Below are positions 21,053 through 33,484 of a stretch of 64,000 bases of DNA, piece by piece. Made by a program: the position numbers and the translations under genes. The number at the start of each line of letters is the position of its first letter. Positions within the stretch are counted from its first letter, which is position 1. The notes beneath the pieces were generated by a model. That model was given only the letters and a program-made list of their open reading frames with translations. It was not told the DNA's origin and ran no database searches. Origin of the DNA: Romanomermis culicivorax (taxonomy: Eukaryota > Nematoda > Enoplea > Mermithida > Mermithidae); contig CAWUHX010000047.1 in NCBI GenBank assembly GCA_963922205.1, positions 1,472,195-1,536,194 on the forward strand, read 5' to 3'.

Positions 21053-24000
21053 TTATCGTGGCACATAATCGACTGTAACTTCGTCTACTCCCGGCTTCTG
21101 ATATTTTTTCAATTTATATTTGCGTCCTTTATTTCTCTTCGGATTTCTAACTTCCACGATATTCCTTTTCAAAATGCTTCTGTAACGATCTTCCATCAAA
21201 TTTCCTTCGATCTGTAATGAAAATGATACAATAGATGGTTTTTGAGCCAAACATTTAATTTGGGAGAGTAGGAACCCCCAGAAATCGTCGGTCATATGGT
21301 TAGCCGTTGGGCGATCCCCTAGGATTTTTCAATCACATGGCTGGCCATATAGTAGTCATAGGGACCGCCATAAGTTTGGTCGGAAAAACACTGGAAAATG
21401 TAAATTTTTGAACAAAAAATGGTAAAACGGTACTGATTTTTGTCATTTTCAATTATGAAAGCATTTCATAAAAAACCGAGTATAAATAAAAAACAGAACA
21501 TTTAATCATAACTATTTCTAACAGCTACGACAAGCCTCGACTTACTTTCAATTTTCGTATACTACCGCGAATTTCAGAACTCAAATTTAAATCGAGGTCC
21601 GGTTCGACAAATTTGTTTTTACCAATTTTTCGCGCGCCTAAATATTTTTTCTGCTCCAGCTTTTGCCGACGTATTATCTTTTCTTGGGTTGATTTCAATT
21701 TCGTGTTTAACTCTTTTTTGAGGCTTTTCAACCTACAAAATATTTGAGAGCCTTAGAGCGCAGAAAAATGTTCATACAAATAATAAACAACCTTCGTATA
21801 CATAGGCACTATTTTTTCTCTTGTTGACAGTTCCAGTAAGGAGAACTTGAGAGAAAATACTACAGCATACAATGCGGCTTTATTATTTGCTTACGAAGTG
21901 AGTTATACAGATTATTTCGCATTCCCAGGCTCATTTGTCGATTTTGATAGACAAAAATGCTTCTAGACTGGAAAGATTTGGCAACTGACCAAATGCCGAT
22001 CAGGCGGGTACCAAATGCTGACAAGAGCTGAATAAATTTTTCACGACAGCTGAGAATACTTCCGAGCATTCGACCGATCAAATGACCACTGATGGAATAA
22101 GTATATCGCCTATTCTGGGTAGCATCGATGATTTTGATTTAAAATCTTCATCCAGGAAAAATTATGAAATTCATTTTTCTATTTCCTTAGCTGACACTAA
22201 AACAGGCTTTTTTTAAGTCATTTTAGGAGCCTGGGCTCCTAAAAGTTCGAAAATGGCTCCTAAAATTTTACTCCAAGGAACCAATTTGGCTCCGAAAAAT
22301 TCAGCTGAAGTTTAACCGAATTTTAGTTGTTTGCTATAATTATATTATATATCAAGCAACTTTACATGAATGTGTTTCTATTTTTAAGATCTCTTTAACA
22401 ATAAACGATTTACTACTATTTTTAACTGTTTTTTCCGAGATAATTTTGTGTTTCAATGCAACAAACGCTGGCGTTGAGCGTGGTTTTTCTCTGGTGAACA
22501 GATTAAAGACGAAAACTTGGTCGCAAACAACAGTAAGGTCTTACTCGATCAAAAAATCAAATAGCAAAATTAGATTTTTCATCGATCATCAAATCAGGCT
22601 GAACATTTGGACGTCCTGATGCGTTTGCAGAAATGCCACAGCAATTGTAATAATTTTGATTTCGAAAGTGCTTACAAAATAAGAGCTAAAGAAACGCGAT
22701 ATAAAACTGGTGATTTTGCTAAGAAACGTAATGAATAAACGTGTCGTGTTTTGATTGAAAATAAACTTTTTTGATGAGTTCCGTTTTAAAAGCAAATTCA
22801 AAAAATTTGCCTTATCTGTGATACAAATAAATTTGGATTAAATACAATCAAACTATACGAATTATATAATGCATTAATTTTTATCAAAAGTGTGCATTGA
22901 TTATTTATGGCTCCTAAAAATGTCTGTTTGGCTCCTAAAAATTTAGGTCTAGGAGCCATTTGGCCTGTAAATTTTTGACGAAAAAAAAGCCTGCACTAAA
23001 AATATTGTCACTCAAAGGTTTTTACCTGAAAATTTCGTTTTCACGCTGTCTTTTTAGCTTTTCTTCCTTTCTCTTCTCGACATGCAATTTTTGAATCTTT
23101 TCTTGCCTTCTAACTTTGCGCGTTTTTCGATTTTCACTGTCTATTTTGGCGATTAAAGGTTTCAATTTTTCTAAATCCGGTTTTATATCTTCGTTGTCGA
23201 GTACATCTTCATCGTCATCACTTTCGCGTAAATTATTCACTTTGGTGAATAAGTCTAATCCCTCGCAAGCTTCTGCGAATTTGATAGCCTTAGAAAGTTG
23301 AAGGTTTTACTTTCGTGTCTACTTTTTTGAAATGAAAAACACAAACTACAGACACCTCAGTTGCTATATCTCCCTTGGGTGTGAGGCGTTTTTTCAATTT
23401 CTCAACGACATCGATTTTCTTCGCTTCTTCGAGGACGGCCCGACTCAACAAATCCTGATAAGGCAGCATGCGGTAAAATTAAGAACAAGTTTGCAACCAA
23501 AATGATTTAATACCTGATGGTCCTCGAACTTGGGATTGTAGGACTGACCAGGATGCGGCGAAGCTACGGGTTTCAGAGCGGTAGTAGCGATTCTCGAACA
23601 GGTCGGAACTTTGGGTAAAATTCGTTTTGTTGACCGCAAATATGCAACTTCTGTTTCTGACGATAAATAATCGTACTTTCTCGATGATTCTGAGAAAGAT
23701 CGAAACGTTTAAGGCTTCGAGCAACAAAGAAGAACTTTCAAAGACCTGAGCTTCCTTAAAAAATCTCCCAAGTTCTCACCTTCCCACAAATCACAGATTT
23801 TTTCTTCATTACAACTGACTGATTTATTTTGGGTGGAGTTTTTAGCGCGCAACTTTTTTTCTTTTAACGCTTCTCGACGCTTTGTCGCTTTTCGACCCCT
23901 ATTTTGCCTTTAAAAACGCAAAATTCCTTAGGAAAAATCGTTTCGAGACGAAAAGAGGTTACTCTGCGAAAGCTTCCACAGCGGAATCGGGCAATAAATT

Positions 24001-24249
24001 GCTGAAAGATTTCAGTGTCACTTTGGACTGCAACTTCGCATTCCCGCTTTGATCCGACGGGTCTTTATGAATGAAAAATAGATCGCTGTCATGTTTTTCT
24101 GTCAAACCCAGGCGCTCTTCTTTCCGCTGGTCGGATTTGAAGGTTTCAACATCGGTAATATCGACACCTTTTCGCCAATAACGTTTCTTGTTACGGCTAA
24201 TGCGTTTTGCGGCGCTTTTCTTAGCGATCATACCACGAAGCTTCAAATC
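21053..24249 (-). CDS. NOP53: Ribosome-biogenesis protein NOP53 (GLTSCR2/PICT1) homologue, seven exons
   Basis: Exons (minus): 24249-~23957, 23907-23780, 23689-23514, 23454-23356, 23288-23026, 21732-21546 and 21211-21053. Splice sites are GT..AG and phases agree at every join I checked. Family signatures appear in order: basic 'SRNKKRYWRKGVD' and 'KHDSDLFFIH' in exon 1; 'DLW' at the exon 2 end; 'SPHPGQSYNPKFEDHQ' in exon 3; a charged coiled region in exon 5; 'KNKFVEPDLDLNLSSEIRGS' in exon 6; 'EDRYRSILKRNIVE' in exon 7. The first ATG in exon 1 is at 24231. The acceptor-like TTCGCAG at 24250 could join a 5' UTR exon or a trans-spliced leader. Known role: nucleolar factor for 60S subunit maturation and recruitment of the exosome helicase. 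Intron 5 (~1.3 kb) carries a hAT derivative and intron 6 a MITE fragment. The frame is intact, so it is probably functional. Confidence 0.92.
21262..21480 (-). mobile_element. Fragment of CATACATGTAA-family MITE in NOP53 intron 6
   Basis: Contains the family blocks AGAAATCGTCGG, CATATGG(T/C)TAGCC, GGGCGA(C/T)CCC and TTTGGTCGGAAAAA(C/T)ACT shared with 25041-25420, 26338-26778, 26913-27342 and 60832-62143. Terminal repeats are not recognisable, so it is degraded. Confidence 0.65.
22203..22993 (+). mobile_element. Deleted hAT element in NOP53 intron 5 with 8-bp TSD
   Basis: It starts CAGGCTTTTTTTTAAG at 22203 and ends AAAAAAAAGCCTG at 22993, with a perfect 8-bp duplication CACTAAAA on both sides (22195-22202 and 22994-23001). 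Subterminal TAGGAGCC/GGCTCCTA repeats are present. Around 22455-22515 a remnant of the hAT C-terminal dimerisation region can be read in pieces (NAGVERGFSLVNRLKT). It has no complete transposase, so it would need one supplied in trans. Confidence 0.92.
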
Positions 24250-25040
24250 CTGCGAACACGGTAAAAAATAAAAATATAGATAGGTTAGCATGAAAATTTC
24301 AACTGTGCGGCAGGATACCCGTTCTGAAAATTACTTTCACACATTGCTATTGAATTCAAATTATGTCCAAAAAGAAACAATATGGTTACGAAAAGTTGGA
24401 AAAATATATTCATTCCTTTCCGAATAATGTGTAAGAGAGAAACAAATTTCTACAAACATTAAAACAGAGTCTAGATTTTGGCCAAAGAAATGCACCAGAT
24501 GCACTTATTTGAACTCGAACCGCCAATTTTTTCACTACATGGCTAAAAGCTCAAAAACACGACTTTTGGGTATTTTGTAAATAGCACAAACTTTTGAATG
24601 GTCAAAAGCTAAATTCCCTTGATTTTAGGAACACGTGAAATTAGTTGCCTTCATTTGATCCAAACGCAAACAAATTTTCGTCTTACAGTATGTTTGTATT
24701 ATAGCAGCAAATTTATAGATTGTCAATGACTGATAAGTGATTAAAAATTCTGAACTTAGTTTGTTTATTTTCAGTGGAGTGGGATCGGGAAGTGAAATTT
24801 ATATTATTGTTATGTCTGATTCAAATGAAAAAAGTGACATTGTTGACACAATTTTCGACTCAAAATTTATGCAACTTTTGACTTCATCTTCGTCAGTAGT
24901 AAGGAATCACGGACATCCTCAATCTTTAAATCCATCTTATAAAGAAATCCGCAGCTACAAAGGAAAAATATAAGGTTCCTGAGCAACTACACATAGAGAT
25001 ATGTAAATTCCTTAGCATGCCATTTATTTTGAATCGTATA
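24250..25040. other. Intergenic 5' flank of NOP53; one small possible exon
   Basis: AT-rich flank. A plus-strand frame 24812-24973 (53 aa, begins MSDSNEKSDIVDTI) follows an acceptor-like TTTATTTTCAG at ~24774. A related stretch (FDGKFTQLLT versus FDSKFMQLLT) occurs at about 35540-35590, so it is more likely part of a repeated sequence than a host gene. No family recognised. Confidence 0.35.
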
Positions 25041-25420
25041 TAAATACATGTCATTGGGGGAAGTGCTATATAACCCCCCCCCCAGAAATCGTCGGCCATA
25101 TGGCTAGCGATAGGGCGACCCCCAGGATTTCTAAACCTATGGCCAGCCATATGGTAGTCATAGATACCGGAAGAATACTGAAAAATAACAATTTTTAACG
25201 AAAAATGTCGATTTTCGAATAAAAAATGGTCGAAAACGCCAATTTTCTCGGCGCTTCGCTCCATGAATACATTTTTAGGGTTCTTTTCGACTAAAAATAG
25301 TATTTTTTGAACGGGTTTTCGGACCTTGGTGCAAAAATTGAATTTTTTTTCACCCCTCCTCTTGCAATTTCGGGGAATCAGAGACCCCCCCCCCAGGGTT
25401 TGGAGCCCCGTTACATGCAT
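25041..25420 (+). mobile_element. CATACATGTAA-family MITE copy
   Basis: Ends resemble ATACATGT and ACATGCATG. The flanks ATCGTATA (25033-25040) and ATCGTACA (25421-25428) match at 7 of 8 bases, a decayed 8-bp TSD. It has internal poly-C runs and the shared GGCGCTTCG(C)GCCATG block found in other copies. Confidence 0.75.
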
Positions 25421-26337
25421 GATCGTACATATATCATTTCCTCAGACAGTTTTTCTTATCTCACTGGCGCGAATGGGTGAAAAAAATTTGGGCACAATTT
25501 TTATGCGTATTCAGTATGGTAAATGAAGCCTTACTTAAAATGTTATCATAGAAGGTTGGGGATCTCCCAACCCGGTCGGACCCAGCACCTAGCTCTTGGT
25601 AAACGCCAAAACTCAAAAACTTGGGGGAAAAATCGCCATTTTGAACCTTTTCCTATAGAATTTCTGGAATTTTCGTAAAAAATATTATTTTTTTACTTTT
25701 TAGGCCGTTACAAATTTTAGATTCCCAAATCCCATCCGACCTTAGGTCGTATATACGACTTCCTTTTGGCCAAAAACCTTTTCCAATTCTCAGGATATTT
25801 TCTTTTTTCACTTGTGAGCCATACACAAAATTTCAATCAGGCCAGTCAGATTGTGCTTATAAACGACACAGCTGGTGTCATACGACGGTCGAACGCATGA
25901 ATAATGTTTTTTCGTCGTCAATATTGTTTTCGCCAAGTCGTTTATCGCTTAGAAACTCGTACATATTCCTTATTTATGCTTTTTTAAGCTTGTTTAAACA
26001 TTTTCATGCATCAGCAGTCAGTAACTTACCAAAAATTAAGAAAAAAAAGAATTTTTGAGTTATAAGTCAGATTGTAATAAAAATATATTAAAATTAATGA
26101 TGGCAAAAAAGCAACAAAAAACTGAGGCAAAAAATCTAAATCGCCTATAAATTCACTGTCAAGGATACTTCTGAAATTCGGGCAAAACAGCATTAGAACG
26201 CTCGAGTATGAACCTTTTCAAGACCAGTTTTCTTGATAAAAAATTTAATTTTCCGGTTAATTCAATCATTTTATACGCTCAGACTCAGACTGTGTGTACC
26301 ACTTTTCAGACAATAGCCAAATTCTTACACTTCTAAC
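25421..26337. other. Intergenic, nothing recognised
   Basis: AT-rich single-copy-looking sequence. No gene or clear repeat seen apart from short homopolymers. Confidence 0.45.
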
Positions 26338-26778
26338 CATACATGTAATTGGGGAGGGGGAAGTGCTATGGGAACCCCCCCCCAGAAATCGTCAACCATA
26401 TGGCTAGCCATTGGGCGACCGCCCCCCAGGATTTTCCAATCCAATGGCTAGCCATATGGTAGCCGTAGGGACCCCCATACTTTTGGTCGGAAAAATACTC
26501 AAAAATGTCAATTTTGTGATTAAAAATATGAATTCTTGAACGAAAAATGGTAAAAAATGTGAATTTTCTTGGCGCTTCGCGCCATGGATACATTTTTTCG
26601 GTCTTTTTAGGGAAAAATTACTATTTTTTAACAATTTGTCGGACTTTTTTCGTGAAAAAATCGAATTTTTTTTCCTTGAGAGACCCCTCCCCCTAAAATT
26701 TTGGGAATTACTGACCCCCGGCCCCAAAAAAGTCGCCCAACCCCCCCCCCCAGACTTCGGGGCTCCGTTACATGTATG
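26338..26778 (+). mobile_element. CATACATGTAA-family MITE, 441 bp, perfect 8-bp TSD
   Basis: Starts CATACATGTAATTGGGG and ends GGCTCCGTTACATGTATG. The TSD CTTCTAAC is perfect (26330-26337 and 26779-26786). Eight-base duplications and short inverted ends fit the hAT superfamily. No open frame of its own. Poly-C tracts of 9-12 bases lie near both ends. Confidence 0.92.
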
Positions 26779-26912
26779 CTTCTAACGTTTACTTTACCCT
26801 TGAAACGCATGTCTTTTTTCAAAACACATGTGTTTGGGAGAAATTTGATTGATAGAGAGTATCCTTTTTTGTTTATACCACTTATAAAGCCATATTTTTG
26901 CCTACTTCGGAT

Positions 26913-27342
26913 CATACGTGTAACGGCGCCCCGAGGTCTGGGAGGTGGGGTCGGACGACTTTTTTTTGGGCCGGATGTCAGTAATTCCCAAAATTTTGGG
27001 GGGAGGGATCTCCCAGGGAAAAAATCGATTTTTTCGCCAAAAAGTGCGAAAAATGGTCCAAAAAATAGTATTTTTTCTAAAAAGACCGAAAAATGTATTC
27101 ATGGCGTGAAGCGCCCATGAAATTCCCATTTTTGATCATTTTTTGTTCAAAAATTGACATTTATCATCAAAAATTAACGTTTTTCAGTATTTTTCCGAAT
27201 AAGAGTATGGGGGTTCCTACGGCTACCATATGGCTAGCCATAGGATTGGAAAATCCTGGGGGGCGGTAGCCCAATGGCTAACCATATGGTCGACAATCTC
27301 ATGGGGGGGTTCCCATAGCACTTCCCCCCAATTACATGTATG
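26913..27342 (-). mobile_element. CATACATGTAA-family MITE, inverted copy, 430 bp
   Basis: Same family as 26338-26778 in the opposite orientation, 134 bp away. Ends CATACGTGTAACGG and AATTACATGTATG. Flanks CTTCGGAT and CTTTGGGT match at 6 of 8. The head-to-head pair could form a long hairpin. Confidence 0.85.
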
Positions 27343-27733
27343 CTTTGGGTCCGATTACCATTTTTTGTACTCGAACTTTCCCTATTTTTCTGCTGTCGAC
27401 CCTGCTCCTGCCAGCTTTTCCGCTATGAATGTCGTCTTTTGCAGGAAACTTTACAATGTCGATTGGTTTTTGTCCATTTTTCACAATCTTTCATAGTCCT
27501 AAAGCAAGCTTTTTTTAGTCATTTTGGGGGCCTGGGCGCCTAAAATTCTGGAAATGGCTCCTAAAATTTTTGGTCTAGGAGATATTTTAGCTCCTAAAAA
27601 TTTTGATTTATATATATTTAAATATTTGTGAATTATCATTATTTTCATTCAGTTTTAGATTTAAATTAGTGTATATTCAGATTTTCTCTACTTTTCAGGA
27701 CTTAATTTGCTCAAGTCATTCTATCTATGTCAC

Positions 27734-28566
27734 AGTGATCGTACGAGGGCAGAATTTCGCCCCCGGTCGGGGTGGGGGTTGACAAACCCCGGTTTTCGGG
27801 GTCCGGGTTGAAAAAACCTGAAATTAGGTATTTAGAGACGAAAATAATCATGAATAACGATTCAAAAATAACTTGAGAGTTTCATCAAAAATTTATTCAT
27901 TTTTATTCAATTCAAAAGTATTCCTCAACTCAATCAATACTAATTGTTGTCATCAGTGTTTTGCTGTCGGGCAAAACTACCCGCGGCTACTGATAGAATA
28001 ATGACCTATAAAACTCTAGTTTAGTAAGAGGTGAGACGAGAGGTGAGAGACAGAATACTATGAATGACGCAATGACACGTGTCGCGTGTTGAATTTTAAT
28101 GAATGGAATAAATTCAACTGCTATCGTTTGAATGTGCAGCTGATAGTATGTGCTGTGTGTAATACTAACATGTACCTAACAAACAAAGTATAATAATATC
28201 GTGTATTGTACGACGCCTCTCTCAAATAAATGTGATGTGTCATGCATGAACGATGCGAGCGAGATATAATGCACGATAAAGGAAGCGTGGGTCTGCAGAG
28301 TAAGTACAATACACGTGGACGTGTGGGTAACTGATAGTGATACATGTTAATATACGGCCATAAACACGAGTAATATATAATATAATTAAAAAACAAAGCA
28401 ACGACGTTTTTTAAATTTTTTGTTCAATAATTTTTTGAACAACTTGAAAAATTCTACCCCCGAAAAAACGCCCAGCCCCGACTCCTAAAATTTAGCCCCC
28501 AGTCGGGGTTCGGGGTCGGGGTTTTACCTGGGGTTTTTCGGGGTCGGGGTCCCCGTACGATCACTA
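27734..28566. mobile_element. G-rich MITE, 833 bp, 9-bp direct repeat
   Basis: Inverted ends AGTGATCGTACG(A/G)GG are at 27734 and, reversed, near 28566. CTATGTCAC is present directly at both sides (27725-27733 and 28567-28575). Both arms carry many GGGGTCGGGG-type tracts. It inserted exactly at the start codon of the hAT transposase pseudogene (ATG inside the duplicated target). No transposase. Confidence 0.8.
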
Positions 28567-28568
28567 CT

Positions 28569-31500
28569 ATGTCACACAAAAAATTAGATTTTTTCTATCA
28601 TTGCACAAATCAAGCAGAGGCGCCTGGAATAGAGATTGAAGATGATATGCCAAACGAAGTCGCTGTTAGTCCCCAAGTTGTAGAAATCATCGAAAGCAAC
28701 CCGGTGGACAATAATAGGACTAGCCCATCAAAAAAAAGAGTAAAGAATGATAATGCAGAATGTTGAATGGAGCTAAAGCAATGATGCTTTCAGGCTAAAT
28801 GAATTTTTAATTTGAAATGGAAGCAACTCATGCCATGGATCGCTTGGGATCCCCATGTGAATCAAGTCAGTTGCCATATTTGTTCTAAAGTAGAAAATAT
28901 CAAGGACACTGACATTGACAATTGGTCAAAAGGATTCAGCTGTCCAGCAAAAGATGGTTGGAAGATGCAAACTTTTGTACAACACGAAAATTCAAAAAGC
29001 TATATTGCAGCTTCAAAAGTGAGTTTTGACATGCGAAGTTTTGATTCTTATTGCTCAGTGAAATACACCATGCATATATGCTCATGAACATTGTAATTAA
29101 GGTGCCGGAAAGGCAAGAAGAAATGCTACATGCGATTAATACAGCTAACGCTAAAGCTGTCACACCAGTTCCTGGCAAAATAATGCTACTAAAAGATGTT
29201 CTTTTTGCTGCCAAAAACGAAATACCTATTCCCTCAGCAGAAAAAATTCATAGCCTCGTCTGTTCACATTTCAATGAAGTGCATAAGGACTGGAAATCAA
29301 AAAATGTATGGTATATTAGAGCTTCTGAAGTTCAAACCATTTGGAAATTTTTTGCTATTCCAGCCTAATGAACGTGAGTTTGATTAACTATATCAAATTC
29401 ATGGCTTTGAATCTCATACTTTAATTATTCAACCAATGAATTTTTAGACGTATCAATATCTTTATTGAAACACAAGAAATAAACAATTTGAAGGTTATAT
29501 ATAATAATTAGCTTTGATAATTTGGCATTTTCAAAATCTAATTTTTAAAGGAAGCCAATGCTTTTACTATTCACGTGGATGAGTTGACGGATATTTCCAA
29601 AACAAAATTGCTTCTTCTGTACACACAACATGCTGATCATTCGGAGTAGGTAGTGAGGTACATGTTTTGAAAATTAATAGCTTTGCAGGCAATAGCTTTG
29701 CATGCTGATGCTATAGCAACAGCTATTTTTGAATATTTTGAGTCAAAAGGAATTGATGGATCAAAGTTAGTGATGTTTATGTGAGACGGAGCAGCTAAGA
29801 TGCTAGGTTCGAAAAAAGGAACAGCCCTTCAATTAAAAAACAAGTTGGGTGCCTCACATGTTATTGCATTCCATTGCCTGGCACACTTGCAAGCTCTTGG
29901 TGCAAAAGATTCGTGCAAAGTAAAAAATAACAAATTTTAATTTATATATGAATATGAAAGTTACATTTCCAGATAGAAAAAAAATTTGTTGTTCATTAAA
30001 ACGGAGTACATATGCTGAACGATTTGGTTGCTTTTTTAATATGCACAAGCATAAGATCGAAATAAGTGATTTGGTCAATTTAATGGAAACTGAATACACC
30101 AATTAAGAAGCTTGGATAGAAGCCAGGTAAAATGTATTTTCATCAAAATTTCAGTTTGGACAACAAACAAGAGTGAATTTACATATAGATGGTTGGTGCA
30201 ATCTCAAGCGCTACAATCTGTGGTGAGAAATTTGCTGCTGCTCCTCGTATACTTAGAAAATTCAAGCCACGACTACCCAACAGCTGAAGGATTTTTTAAA
30301 AATTGTACACCATCGAATTTTCGGTCAAAGGTCATGCACTAAATGATGTTCTGTTGCATCTGAACTATTTGAATAAGCTGTATCAAAAAGAAAACCTGCA
30401 CCCAAATGATGTTAAAGTTAGTCATATTTTTCTCCAATTACCCAAATCACAACTCAGTATTCAGTACTGATTTTATCAGGTATTTGCTGACTCAATATGT
30501 ACATTGTTGGAAGAACTCGCTACGTAGTAGCAGCATGTATTTTCTGAATACCCCATTGAACAGTAGCAATCCAGCGAAACATATTGAATGTAACTTCAAA
30601 ATTGCAAGAGAATGTTCAAAAACATGTGAAGAAATTGTCGAAATTGGAGAAAAATGTGCATTGAATCAAATTCAATGTAAAAATTTTAAGATTTTGATTG
30701 TTTCCTCAACTATATATATTCACATTGCATATTTCACTCAAAATGTCATTCAAACAGCCAGAACGAGAGTTACAGAAAATGACAGTGAATTGTTGAAAGC
30801 CACATCAATCTTTGATTTCCAAACTTTCAAAGAAATGACATCTAGTGAAGTGGAAAATTCACTCACTCTTCTAGCTAAAACACACAAAAATTTTGGTGTT
30901 GACGTGAACACAGTTCACAAAAAATTTGAATTGTTGAACGTATTGAAGATTCTAATATTTGCATGTAGGACCTGATTGAAAGATAATATCTACCATGTTA
31001 AGGTACAACGTCTACGCACCCAATCAGCATGGTGTGACACTCTGTGGCACTGTATTCAGTTTAGTGATGTTAGCGATGTTCTCAAAAATCGACCTTTTTT
31101 TGCTCCCTACCTCATTGTGGTGGGGGTACTTTCACCACAAACAATTCTCACTTACAAAAATGAATAATGTCCCTGCTTTACACTTTTATGGTCAAAAAAA
31201 ACCTTTACCATTTCGACCCCGTTTTCGAGCTTCCAATCGTGCAACATGGATGTGCTAATTATATGCAGAGAATGGTCAGACTTCGAAGATTGTCATGTCA
31301 ACTGATTCCTGCACATCTCAAGAATCAGGCAAAACATACTTTTGGAAACATTATTTGGACCAGCATCATCAGGAGTATGAGCTTCTTCCATCACTGATAA
31401 GGGTTGTAACAGTGCTTCCAATTGGAAGTGCTGATGCCGAATGTGGCTCTTGTATTATTAACCACATTTGATTCTGAATCACAAGTTTGAAACCAAGTAC

Positions 31501-31640
31501 CACTCCTGATCAGCATCAATGGACCTCGGATGTCTCAACTCATAACAGGAAAGTATGCCACAGCTTGGGTGAAGAAGTATAAACATATGTGCACAGAAGA
31601 CCCAATGCAGAAGCAGGAAAAGCAAAAGGAGAGGATGAAC
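28569..31640 (+). pseudogene. hAT transposase pseudogene with N-terminal zinc-finger
   Basis: Pieces in several frames carry hAT landmarks in order. A start at 28569 lies inside the MITE target duplication. A zinc-finger-like C-X2-C with W and H residues lies at ~28860-29020 (VSCHICSK...VQHENSKSY). First catalytic D in 'HVDELTDIS' at ~29573-29600; second in '*DGAAKMLG' at ~29785-29805 with a TGA just before it. 'HCLAHLQAL' at ~29873-29895. 'SADAECGS' with the catalytic E at ~31428-31450, followed by a stop. Several stops and frame changes remain even after allowing for introns, so it is not functional. Family knowledge: RNase-H-fold cut-and-paste transposase giving 8-bp TSDs. Confidence 0.7.
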
Positions 31641-31739
31641 TAACAGTGTAATTTTCAAATTTTATTTATGACTGCAAAAAATTCATTAAGAATGAGCAAA
31701 AAATTGAAATTTTCGACCTTCAAGTCTAATTTACAAGCA

Positions 31740-32370
31740 TTGTGGAACAATTTGTCTAGAAAACTATCCAATAGCATAATGAATTTGCATTAGATGATAA
31801 ACCGATGGTTAATTGCGCCATGATGACAAGTGAAAGCCCAAAAAGATGTGAATCTTTCCGGCGCGACGCGCCCGAAAAATTGTTGCGTATAGACCTTCGG
31901 CGACGCTGGAAAATCAATTTCCCAGTTATTTCAAGAATTAGATTCAAATTTAGTGTTCAAAAGTCGTAATTTTTAGAATTTTATCATTTGAAAATTTTCT
32001 AAACCAGTTTGGCCGAAAAGATATGAGTGGAAGAGTAGAAATTTCCGAAAACTACTTCCATGAAGCTCCTAAATAAATTTTACGTTAAGAAAGAAATAAT
32101 TGCTTCAAAAAGTTTACAGACTTGACGTATTGATCTTCCTCAAGAAATGTTCCAATGAAAAACTGCGAATCTTCATTGAATATCAAGATAAAATATTGAA
32201 GATTACCACTTTAAACATGAGATAATATGTTTGAGATGATGAAAAATATTATACATTAAATGATAGGTGAGAGTAGGCATTCTGAAAGCCGCATCTGAGC
32301 TTAGGCAGTACATAATAATGATTACTAAAGTGACAACTGGCGCGAAGCGATGCAAAATTTTGAGTTTATG
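31740..32370. repeat. GGCGCGAAGCGCC-type dispersed repeat copy
   Basis: Contains GGCGCGACGCGCC at ~31860 and GGCGCGAAGCG at ~32340. Its flanks match in reverse 63090-63370 (CTAGAAAACTATCCAATAGCATAAT versus ATTATGCTCTTGGATAGTTTGCTAG). Same family as 35743-36728. Confidence 0.6.
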
Positions 32371-32769
32371 AACTTCTAAAAGGCACGAAAATGCATATTT
32401 TCTGTACCTTATCCCCAAAATTTCCTTCCCTAAATGGGAAAAGAGCCGTTTGTACATGTACAAATGACTACGTCAAATTTGTTTGCCGAAAAAAATTTTC
32501 ATTTGCCTCCGGCAAAAAAACACTGGTGCTGATATCCTTTCCTAAAAATCGCTATATGGCACAGAAGTTGCCCACTTTCCCATTATCATCTGCTGAGTAA
32601 ATGTGTCAAAAAGACCAGAGAGTAATTCCTCTCAAGCACACATTCTGCAATTGTTCTCGAATTGCTATACCTTACTATGGAGAGGATGAGATCTACCAAA
32701 TTTTTTTGCTATAGTGAGCTGTTTTTACTGGGGTCAAAAATGAATTTCCAAATCTAAGACCAGGGTAAT

Positions 32770-32860
32770 ACCCCCCATGCGGTGCTCTGAATGCAACTAA
32801 TGCTGGTGTAGAATGCCGATTTTCACTGGTGAATCGACTGGAGACGAAAGAATGCTCAAG
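32770..32860 (+). pseudogene. Second hAT dimerisation-domain remnant
   Basis: A readable NATNAGVECRFSLVNRLET matches the remnant in the 22203-22993 element (NAGVERGFSLVNRLKT) and is different from the one at 31.43 kb. This stretch therefore belongs to the CAGGCTTTTTT hAT family, into which the other hAT copy was probably inserted. Confidence 0.6.
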
Positions 32861-33484
32861 AACAAATGTAATCATTTAAATGATAATTCTAATCAGTAAA
32901 AACCTGCTTGACTATAAGAAACTCACTGTTTCTATTTTCAACTAGGATCGACATATAGATACTTTGCTTCGCTTGCTAAGATGCTGCCGAAGTTATGACA
33001 ATTTTGATTTTGAAGGTGCACATCGTGTCTGGTCCCAAATGCTCATTACAAAACCAGTGATTTTGCAAATAAACCAAGAAGTTAAGTTTAAAGTATTTTG
33101 ATGTGATAATATTCTCTATTGCGGTTGAAATAAAGTTTAAATAATCATTTTTTTGAATACATATCAACTGATTAAATACTTATATCATGTAATTACTTTC
33201 AAATGTGTGTTAGAAGCTTATACCATCATGTTTTTAATTCCAGGTTTTTGGCTCCTAAAATTTCAATTTGGCCCCAAAAAATTTAGGCCTAGGAGCCATT
33301 TGGCTCCTGGTTTTCAAACCAAAAAAAAGCCTGCTGGGGATGTTTTTAAGGTGAAGTTTTCCTATATTTTTTAATAGCTGCTTGACTGCATTGGCTGGTG
33401 CTAAACTTAATGCACTGTCCATGTTTTTCTAACACTCATAAATTTTTATTTATAAAAGTATCCTTTGACTTTGTTTTTACCAGC

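Larger units (their letters stand above)
27505..33333 (+). mobile_element. Decayed hAT composite with CAGGCTTTTTT-type ends
   Basis: The left end (CAAGCTTTTTTTAGTCATTTT, subterminal GGGCGCC, CTCCTAAAAT) and right end (TAGGAGCC...AAAAAAAAGCCTG at 33333) match the 22203-22993 element. The 8-bp flanks (TCCTAAAG and CTGGGGAT) do not match, so the two ends may not belong to one insertion event. Inside are a MITE, a hAT transposase pseudogene, a GGCGCGAAGCGCC-type repeat and a second hAT dimerisation remnant, showing nested insertion. Confidence 0.6.

Noticed and set aside
26701..27129. 139- and 75-codon frames between the two MITEs
   Set aside because: They are translations of the MITE arms and their poly-C/poly-G tracts.
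27505..33333. A single full-length hAT with both ends intact
   Set aside because: The 8-bp flanks differ and two different dimerisation remnants are present, so a nested composite is more likely.
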